Origin: Tetragonia tetragonoides
Taxonomy: Eukaryota > Streptophyta > Magnoliopsida > Caryophyllales > Aizoaceae
Assembly: GCA_038025085.1 (NCBI GenBank)
Contig: CM076153.1
Location: forward strand, 16,963,001-17,027,000
Reading direction: 5' to 3'
Length of the DNA stretch: 64,000 bases
This document shows, piece by piece, positions 55,883-64,000 of the stretch. Made by a program: the position numbers and the translations under genes. The number at the start of each line of letters is the position of its first letter. Positions within the stretch are counted from its first letter, which is position 1. The notes beneath the pieces were generated by a model. It ran no database searches and was not told the origin of the DNA. It was given only the letters and a program-made list of their open reading frames with translations.

Positions 55883-57744
55883 ATGAGTGCACCTAGTGAG
55901 ATGAGGGAAGGACAACCCACGAATCGTCCACCATTGTTCAATGGAGAATTCTACTCCTGGTGGAAACGGAGAATGGAAATTTTCATCAAGGCAGTAGAGT
56001 ATGAGTTATGGCAAATAACCATAAATGGAGATCTGGTTGTAGAGCTAGTGGATGCAAAAGGAAAGAAGAGCATCAAACCTCCAGAAAAATGGACCAATAC
56101 GATATGAAGCAGATAGAGAAGAATGCTAAGGTTATCCAAATTCTACACTGTGGAGTGGATGCCAAGGAATACAATCGTATTCAAGGATGTGAAACTGCTC
56201 AGAGCATCTGGAAGACTTTGGAAACTGCATATGAAGGCACCTCTCAGGTAAAGCAATCCAAAATAGATATGTTGATTAGGCAGTATGAACTGTTTAGCAT
56301 GGAACCAACAGAGACCATCAAAGACATGTATGCTCGGTTCAATATTATCCTAAATCAACTTAAATCTCTTGGCAAACCCTTTGATGAAGAAGATGTTGTT
56401 AGAAAACTTTTGAGAAGTTTACCAATAAACAACACCTGGACACCTGAAGTTACAGCTATTCAAGAGGCAAGAGATTTAACCGTCATGAAGGTTGAAGAAT
56501 TAATTGGTAACTTAATGACTCATGAGTTACAAGTTAAAACTAATGAGACCAAGAGGGAAAAGGAGGTTGCTTTTCAAGTTGATGAGTTTCTAGAGGATGA
56601 CCTAGACCTTAATGAAGATGAGATAAGCCTTGTTGCCAAGAAGTTTGCTCGTTTCTATGGTAATAAGGGAAGTTTCAATCAAGCGTCATCAAATTCAGGA
56701 AGAGGTGGAAACTTTGACAAATCCAAGATCAGGTGTCACAAGTGCTCAAGACTTGGCCATTTCAAAAATGAGTGTCTTGAGCCAAGTGAGAACACACAGA
56801 CAGAACAGCATCCATCATCTTCCAGAAAGCCAGAAAGGTTTACCAAAAGAGAAGCAAGGTATGTGAGCATGTTGGCTGGCTGGTCAGACAACGAAGATGA
56901 TGGTCCAGAAGATGAAGTGGAGGATCTATGCACTATGGCCAGAACAGATCTCACCTCTAAAGATGAGGAAGCCGAGGTAGGTATTCTTGAAATTAAGAGT
57001 CAAGTTGTTTCTTGGTCTAAAGATAAATTACTTAAAATTGTACTTTCTATGATGGATCAGTATGAAGAGTTAAACATTGAAAAAAAGATAACATTTTGCA
57101 TGCTTATAATGACTCTAAGGAAGATGTAAGCGAACTGTTGGAGATTAAAACAAATTATGAAAAAATGTTAAAAACCTTGAAAAAGGACAATAAAGATCTC
57201 AAAGAAACAGTATGCAAAATGGAAGAAACAAGGTCCATCCTTGAGAATAAATGTTTATCTCTTGAGACTGATTTATCTAAGAAAGCTGCTGAGACATTAG
57301 AACCATGAAACTGGCCTAGATGATCTTAAATCTGAATATGAAATCCTTAGATTAAATGTGGAAAAGGAACTTGAAAAATCTAAGGACTATAAAGACAAGT
57401 TGGATAAGGTACAAGAAGAACTAGTCCGTCTTAATAAATAGACTAGGTCTTCCCAAGCCTTAAAATGGCTAAATGATCATTACAATAGGTGTAAAAATGG
57501 CTTAGGAAGAAAACCTAAAAGGGACGACTGGACTCCCAACACTAAGTATGTTGGATTGAAACACAATAGACTGTGCTGGCATTGTGGACAAGGTGGTCAC
57601 TATAGATATGAATGCCAGGAGAGTACTAGGTCCGTCATTAAGAATAAGCAATATGTGAAGCAAGTTTGGATGAGAAAAGACAGAGTGAAAACTGATTCTG
57701 AGAAAAGGGAGCCCAAGCAAGTGTGGGTTCCTAAAACTAATAAG
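55883..57744 (+). pseudogene. Sirevirus gag, broken
   Basis: The ATG at 55883 opens a gag of copia type (PPLFNGEFYSWWKRRMEIFI). Frame changes occur near 56098 and 57100, and a further shift and stops lie between 57300 and 57441. Recognisable parts are the capsid (AQSIWKTLETAYEGTSQVKQ, MYARFNIILNQL), a first zinc knuckle (CHKCSRLGHFKNEC, about 56733-56774), a long Glu/Lys/Leu-rich coiled coil (57110-57420) and a second knuckle (CWHCGQGGHYRYEC, 57574-57615). Two widely separated knuckles and the C-terminal coiled coil are typical of Sirevirus gag. It ends at a TGA (57745-57747) in frame with protease. Confidence 0.88.
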
Positions 57745-57747
57745 TGA

Positions 57748-59111
57748 CTTTCATTGCAGGCTAAAGTGAAAGAAAGCAAGCCATGGTATGTGGACAGTGG
57801 CTGCTCAAGGCACATGACAGGAGAAAAATCTGTACTTCTTTCACTCACAGCCTATGAAGGTGGTAGTGTGACCTTTGGTGACAACCAAACAGGTGAAGTG
57901 GTCGGTATAGGTAAGATTGGTAAGTCACTAACACACTCCATAGATGAAGTCTACTTGGTTGATGGTTTGAAACATAACTTGTTGAGTGTTTCACAACTAT
58001 GTGATAAAGGGAACAATGTCCTATTCACTGCAAAGAATTGCATAGTTGCGAATCACAAGACAAGTAATGTTGTGCTAGAGGGAAAGCGACACAAAAATGT
58101 TTACAAAGTTGATGTAAATAAGCTTTCCAGTAACTCTCTAACATGTCTCAGTGCTATTGAAACTGATGTCTCACTATGGCATAGACGGTTTGGGCATGTA
58201 AGTCTCAACACATTGAACAAGCTGGCATCACAGAACCTTGTCATTGGTTTACCTAAAATCAAATTCAAAATGATGAGCTATGTGGTGCCTGCGCTAGAGG
58301 TAAGCAGGTAAAGTCTTCTTTTATAACAAAGAATATGGTAAGTACTTCACGACCTCTTGAACTTCTACACATGGATCTGTGTGGTCCTATGAGAGTTCAA
58401 ACTCGTGGAGGAAGAAATTATGTGTTTGTCATTGTAGATGACTATTCCAGATTCACTTGGACCCTGTTGCTTGTATCCAAGGATAAAACCTTTGATATGT
58501 TTTAAGTCTTTGCTAACAGAATGCAGAAACAGGTTGGAGCTGACATTCTATCCCTAAGGTCTAACCATGACACAAAGTTTGTAATGACAAATTCATTATT
58601 TACTGTGCTCAGCATGGCATTGATCACAACTTCTCTTCCCCAAGAACACCTCAACAGAACGGGGTAGTTGAACGGAAGAACAGGACCTTGGAAGATATAG
58701 CTAGAACCCTGTTGGTAGCTAGTGATCTTCCAAGGAATATGTGGGGAGAAGCTATCATCACAGCTTGCTACATCATAAATCGTGCCATGTTAAGACCTAT
58801 TCTGAGAAAGACACCCTATGAATTACTCAGAGGAACAAAGCCAAATATTTCCCATTTTAGAGCTTTTGGTTGCAAATGCTATGTGCATAACAATGGAAAG
58901 TCTAACCTGGAAAAGTTTGATGCTAGGAGTGATGAGGCTGTCTTTGTTGGCTATGCTCCTCACAGCAAAGCTTACAGGGTCCTCAACAAGAGAACACAGA
59001 AAGTTGAGGAAAGTGTACATGTTGTGTTTAATGAATCTAATACAGGTCTTGAGTCATTATTGCAGGATAAAGAAGACTTCCCAATTGGCCTTGCACCAGA
59101 AAGGGAAGAAG

Positions 59112-59142
<31 letters not shown>

Positions 59143-60994
59143 CTCACAAGAAACAGGTAATGCTGGAGAGACGGAAACAGGGTCCACACCGCCAAGGGTC
59201 CACACATCGGACTCATGGGGAACAAATACTCCTGATATGGGAGCAACACCCATAGAGGAAGGAGCTAAGCAATCTCAAAGTCCTAGAGAAGACCTTGTTC
59301 CCTCTCCACAAAGAGATGGTCCAGAAGATTCTGGCTTCCAGCCACGCTCTTGGAAACATTAGAGCTCTCATCTCATGAATCAAATCATTAGTGACATAAA
59401 TAAAGGGATTCAAACGAGAGTCTCTGTGCAAAACTTTATGGCTTTTTCTGCTTTCTTATCCTATGTTGAACCACATAATATTCATGAAGCTTTGCAGGAT
59501 GCTGATTGGATAACTGCAATGCAAGAGGAGCTCAACTAGTTTGAAAGGAACAAGGTTTGGCACCTTGTTCCTAGACCTGATAATAGGACCATCATTGGAA
59601 CTAAATGGGTATTCAAGAACAAACTGGATGAGACAGGTACTGTGGTTAGAAACAAGGCTAGATTGGTTGTTCAAGGTTATAACCAGCAAGAGGGGATTGA
59701 CTATGATGAGACATTTGCCCCTGTTGCTAGAATTGAGGCAATACGCATGCTGATAGCGTTTGCAGCTCACATGGACTTCAAATTGCAACAGATGGATGTC
59801 AAAAGTGCCTTTCTGAATGGGTACTTGAAAGAGGAAGTCTATGTGAAGCAACCCCCTGGGTTTGAGAGCAATGACTCCCCTGACCATGTCTATAAACTTG
59901 ACAAAGCACTGTATGGCTTGAAACAAGCTCCTAGAGCTTGGTATAAACGTCTGTCAAAGTTTTTAATGGACAATGGTTATCAAAGGGGACAAGTTGACAC
60001 AACCCTGTTCCTACGAGTAAAGGGGGAGAGTTTGTTAGTTGTACAGATATATGTTGATGATATAATTTTTGGTGCAACTGATCAAGCTTTGTGCAAGGAA
60101 TTTTCTGAGTTGATGATGAGTGAATTCGAAAGGAGTATGATGGGTGAGCTTAATTTCTTTTTAGGCTTACAAATCAAACAAACTTCTGAAGGAACAATGA
60201 TTCATCGACAGAAGTATGTTAGAGAGCTGATCAAGAAGTATGGCATGAGAGATGCCAAGGTCTATGACACACCTGTTGCCACCAATGTCAAGCTTGACTT
60301 GGATGAAGCAGGTAAGAGTGTTGATCAAACAGTGTATAGAGGTATGATTGGTTCATTATTGTACCTAACTGCTAGTAGACCTGATATCATGTATAGTGTT
60401 AGCTTGTGTGCAAGGTTTCAAGCAAACCCCAAAGAGTCACATCTCACACAAGTCAAATGTATCCTGAGGTACCTCAAGGGAACTGAGGACCTATGTCTTT
60501 GGTACCCTAGAGGCGCTGCAATTGATTTAATTGGCTATGCTGACGCTGATTATGCAGGATATCTTGTAGACAGGAAAAGCACATCAGGCATGGCAACCTT
60601 CCTAGGGCCTTGCTTGATCTCTTGGGCCTCTAAAAAGCAAAATTTTGTGGCCATGTCTACTGCTGAAGCTGAGTATGTGGCAGCAACTTCATGTTGTGCA
60701 CAATTCTTATGGGTAAGACAACAATTAAAGGATTTTGGAATTGATGCAGGTTGTATGCCAATCTTGTGTGACAACACAAGTGCTATAAATATTTCCAAAA
60801 ATCCAATGCAACACTCAAGAACAAAGCACATTGACATTAGACATCACTTCTTGAGAGACAATGCAGAGAAAGGATTCATTAAATTAAAATTTTGCAAGAC
60901 GGAGGATCAATTGGCAGACCTCTTTACTAAACCATTGAGCAGAGAAAGGTATGAGAAACTTAGGCTAGAAATAGGCATGATCAAGATTACTTAG
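57748..60994 (+). pseudogene. Sirevirus pol: protease, integrase, RT, RNase H, broken
   Basis: Protease has WYVDSGCSRHMTG (Asp at 57793). The integrase zinc region (SLWHRRFGHVSLNTLNKL) follows, and the frame is lost near 58270. Core pieces in other frames include LHMDLCGPM and FVIVDDYSRFTW (58360-58460). The frame from 58688 carries the integrase C-terminus (KTPYELLRGTKPNISHFRAF) and a poly-Glu run from a (GAA)n tract at 59106-59139. TAG codons at 59360 and 59537 precede RT ([20 protein letters not shown]), which then runs intact with [23 protein letters not shown] and catalytic YVDD (first Asp codon at 60056). RNase H shows [15 protein letters not shown] and [18 protein letters not shown] at 60992 ends pol. 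Confidence 0.93.
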
Positions 60995-61340
60995 TTGTAT
61001 GTGCACCCTGTTCCCTCGATGATTGGCTAGATTGTGTCTACATGTTTTATGTGTGTATATATGTGATTTGTATGTCCTTTTAAAGCTTCTGTGTGTCTAT
61101 ACCAGCTCGCGTGCAGTAAAATGCATAATTGTATGACCTGAACTAAAGGACTCACTTTGGTCTATTGATATGTCCCTTATTGTCCTCAAAACTGTTGTTG
61201 TGTGAATCTCAAAGACCAACACATGGACCCTGTTCCCTCAGTCACTCTGCCTCAAGCAATACTGTTCCCAACGGGCAGATTCAGACGCATTTAATTGCGG
61301 TTGTTCTCCTAATAATTAGAGGCGGTTGTATTTATTTTCC

Positions 61341-61348
61341 TATAAATA
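61341..61348 (+). promoter_or_regulatory. TATA box and CT-rich leader before the third ORF
   Basis: TATAAATA, followed by GGGG, lies about 250 bases upstream of the ATG at 61600. The sequence between is a pyrimidine-rich leader with several (CT)n runs (61400-61500), like a plant 5' UTR. It lies inside the retrotransposon, 350 bases after the pol stop. Confidence 0.5.
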
Positions 61349-61599
61349 GGGGCTAGCTGTTTGTTCTTCATCATCACAAATCAAATTAATCCTCCTAAAT
61401 TTTCTCTCTCTCTCTCTAATTCTTCCCGTTTAATCTCTCTCTCTCTCACAAATTCTTCCCGTTATTTCCTTTCTCTCTCAGATTTCTCTCTTTTTTTTTA
61501 AGATTTTTGAATTTCCTCCCGTTAAATCAAGAATCAATCCCTCAAAATTCTCGTCTCATCTCATTCTCTCAAAACCCTACTTTCAAGCTTTAAATAACA

Positions 61600-63465
61600 A
61601 TGACAGGAACTAGATCAGCTGCATCCAAGAAATCCACAGCTGAGAAATCCCCTTCCTCAACCCCCATCATCTCATCTACCCCCGTCAAAACTCCAAAGGT
61701 GCCAGTCAAAATGTTAGCAAGCAAGAACAAGGGTTCTGCTGAGATCTCATCACCATCGCCACCTACATCTCCTAAACCCCCCACTACTGACAATCAAGAG
61801 AAGGAGGATGTTGCTGTTACAGGCCCTTCTGGTTCTGCAACCAAGAAGAAAACCAAGAAGAGTACTCCCAAAGGCGTGAGTGCTTCTGAATTTGCTGCTG
61901 AAATTGATGCCCTTCTGGATGAAGGAGCTGGAATCGGGGGCAAATATGTTTCAGGTAAGGGTGAAAAGGGGAAGAAGAAAGAGGGAGTTGGGAAATCAAA
62001 AGGAGAGTCTGAGGGAGAGAAAAAAGAGAGTGAGGGAGGAGAGAAGGCTGAAACAGAGAGCGCATCAACTCAGGGGGAACAGGGGTCAGCTGAGAACCCA
62101 CCTGTTCCCACAGCCGGTTCTAAGAAATCAAAGAAGACCGCTGCTGGGTCTTCAAAGAAACAGGGTCCATCCACCCAGGACCCTGCATCAGTAATCATTA
62201 CTCCCTCTCCTCCAACCAAGAAGAGGAAATCTGTGGCTGCACGTGTCTTGGACACTCCGTCTAAGACGCCTCAGCCAGAGCTTGCTGACCCTCTGTCTAG
62301 GCTAGCAAAGAAGAACAAGACCGTGGCCTCACCGCCCTCAACCTCCACTGTTGCCTCCGAGGGCAAGAAGAAGAAACAGGACCCTGACGCCATTGTTGCC
62401 AGAACAACTCAGATTCTTTCCAGAAAATGTATCACTGGCAAGGTATGGTGTCTTGACTGGATGAAAGATAATGGGATTGGGGAATTTGTTACAAATGTCA
62501 TAGCACAGGGCTGGGGTACCTACTTAACCACTCGGACCTTATTTCACTACTTTGAATTTAAGTAATTTTATCTTAATTGCTCCGTGAAGAATGGGGTGGT
62601 TAGAAGTGAGGTTTCTGGGGTCCCCATAAAATTTAACGCTTCTGATTTGGGGAAAATTCTGGGGGTTCCTTGTGAGGGATTTGCTGAATGGGCCAGGGGT
62701 GGTATATGGCCTGAGTATGATGGTTTGGATCCAATTGCTATTGTGAGAAAGTACACCAGGGACATGGAGAGGGACGATGCCTCTAGGATCAAGGCTGTGG
62801 ACCTTGTTCCTATGCACAAGTTGCACTTTGCACTTGTGTTTAGAACCTTGGTCCCTCGAGAGGAAGCCAGGAAATACTGCTCAACCTATGACATGAGTCT
62901 CATGGACTTGGTTGAGAGAAGGGAAAGGGTGAATCTCCCTGCTATAATGATTCACCACATTGGGTATGTCCTTAGTGCCAAGACCATTACCCACTCGCTA
63001 CCTTATGGGTATGCACTTACCCTGGTCTTCCAGCACTTTGGAGTGCCCCTCTCTGCTGGGAAGCTGCCTACTACAGTGAATGAAGTGGGCAAACAGTATC
63101 TGAAGCAAACTGGCTTCAAGTTTGATGAGGACTAGCAGGAGACCAGGGAAGAGGAGAAGGTTGATTCTGAGGGGGAACAAGGCCCAGAGGCTGTTTCTAT
63201 GGAAGAGGCCAGCATCAGCAGAGCTGCATTGTTTACTACGCTTCAATTGGTAGAGGCCAAGCTCAATTATGTTACCTCCAAGCAAGCTGACCTGGCTTAG
63301 AGGGTTGCTGATTTGACTGATGCAGTAACCAAGGCTGATCAGGCTCATCAAAGCAAGCTTGATGAGCTTATGAAGATGCTGAGGGAAGGGTTTGAGGTTG
63401 AGAATGAAGAACCTCCTGTTGACAACACTGACCCTTCTAACCCTGTTCTTCCCCCTGTTGTTTAA
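61600..63465 (+). pseudogene. Third ORF of the Sirevirus-like element (envelope-like position), three in-frame stops
   Basis: One frame runs for 622 codons from ATG 61600 to TAA 63463, broken by TAA 62563, TAG 63133 and TAG 63298 with no frameshift. Residues 1-265 are Ser/Pro/Lys-rich and basic, with NLS-like PTKKRKS. Residues about 290-510 form a folded region (VPIKFNASDLGKILGVPCEG, YTRDMERDDASRIKAVDLVP, LVFQHFGVPLSAGK) that resembles the protein domain called putative plant transposon protein, found in several plant retroelements. Residues 535-600 have coiled-coil spacing (ALFTTLQLVEAKL, LDELMKMLREGFE). Sireviruses carry an envelope-like ORF here; I see no clear signal peptide or membrane segment, so a membrane role is unproven. 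Confidence 0.7.
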
Positions 63466-64000
63466 GCCTGTTTTCTTTCTTCCTTTTTATTTTTTTCTTC
63501 TCTCTCTAGGTGTTGTTTTTCTGTAACAATGCCTTCTTTTTGTGACTGTGCTTAATATATAATATTTGGTCTTTTTGGTTTATGTGATTTGACTATTTTC
63601 TGGATGGCCTATATCAATAGATCTCTAAGTTTGAGCTACTAATTCTTGCATTTGTTTGCATACACTTAAACCCTGGAGGTGATGGTTGTGACATACTTGC
63701 TAAAATTTGGCTTGACTTATCAATATTTACATGTTTAACTGATGTCCATGACACTTTTTGATGATGCCAAAAGGGGGAAGAGTGGTGTGCTTATGATTAG
63801 GTTTGATATGATCATGTTTAAGTTTAGTCTAGTTTAATTCTCATACCTTGTTAACATATTCACTACGGATGGGTAGCACACAATTTTTTTTCTGCTCTAA
63901 TGGTTTCTGGGTTGAAATGGTGTTTCCTCTGCCTACTCTGATTCTCTAAAGTCTTGAAAGGTGCAATACTGGTTGCACAAATTTCTTTCTGCAAACGTCT
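63466..64000 (+). other. 3' non-coding region of the Sirevirus-like element with polypurine tract
   Basis: Mostly T-rich. GATGCCAAAAGGGGGAAG contains a polypurine tract at 63769-63780, the motif that Sireviruses use near the 3' LTR, often in several copies. No LTR start like TGTTGGGTTCC appears before the window ends, so either further tracts or the LTR lie beyond it. Confidence 0.65.

Larger units (their letters stand above)
54354..64000 (+). mobile_element. Sirevirus-like Ty1/copia element, 3' LTR outside window
   Basis: The order is LTR, primer site, gag, protease, integrase, RT, RNase H, then an additional ORF and a polypurine tract. Integrase before RT is Ty1/copia order. The additional ORF after pol, a long gag with coiled coil and two separate zinc knuckles, and the LTR start resembling TGTTGG...TTTTGATGATAACAAA fit the Sirevirus (SIRE/Maximus) lineage. 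Gag, pol and the third ORF all contain stops or frameshifts, so this copy is inactive. Confidence 0.92.

Noticed and set aside
58300..58690. A separate small gene between the two halves of the Sirevirus pol
   Set aside because: The pieces read as integrase core motifs in shifted frames, so this is decay of one gene.

Overview
The window is nuclear DNA of a flowering plant, most likely a eudicot. The evidence is GT-AG split genes, plant-type LTR retrotransposons (a chromovirus of the Tekay/Del type and a Sirevirus-type Ty1/copia), plant L1 and RTE LINEs, a tRNA-derived SINE, and MULE, CACTA and Tourist-like DNA elements. I cannot name the species. Nothing is bacterial: there are no operons, rRNAs or CRISPR arrays. 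All exon joins and repeat boundaries below were read by eye.

Region by region. 1-10109: a Ty3/gypsy chromovirus. The window cuts its left LTR, gag-pol is broken by many frameshifts and stops, an extra broken ORF lies upstream of gag, and the right LTR (7281-10109) is complete. 10118-11656: a MULE-like element with 141-bp terminal inverted repeats. 11966-12235: a short coiled-coil gene carrying one stop. 13550-14781: a non-autonomous CACTA element with TSD TTA. 15903-16251: a 175-bp tandem duplication. 16478-17194: a MULE-like MITE with an 8-9 bp TSD. 17302-19962: a 2.66-kb TGATA...TATCA element with TSD AACGT, probably a solo LTR. 20249-20884: a foldback-like element.

22200-47787 holds the first host gene, an ARID DNA-binding protein with a C-terminal HSP20/alpha-crystallin domain. 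Its twelve coding exons join into an uninterrupted 611-codon frame, while its introns have been swollen to 24.7 kb by insertions: a nearly complete antisense L1 with an 18-bp TSD, four shorter L1 pieces or probable pieces, an antisense Ty1/copia remnant split by an RTE LINE, a second short RTE copy, SINEs in both orientations and a MITE. The second host gene (48791-52365, minus strand) converges tail to tail with the first and encodes a secreted 590-aa HOTHEAD/mandelonitrile-lyase-like GMC oxidoreductase in five exons.

53260-64000: an L1 fragment interrupted in its RNase H domain by a Sirevirus-like Ty1/copia element. The element shows a complete 5' LTR, a primer binding site, broken gag and pol, and a third (envelope-like position) ORF preceded by its own TATA box and CT-rich leader. 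Its 3' LTR lies beyond the window.

The two host genes show no shared pathway. The main story is how repeats are nested around and inside them. The most unusual items are the separately led third ORF of the Sirevirus, the splice-flanked extra ORF of the chromovirus, and the intact ARID gene under a heavy insertion load.
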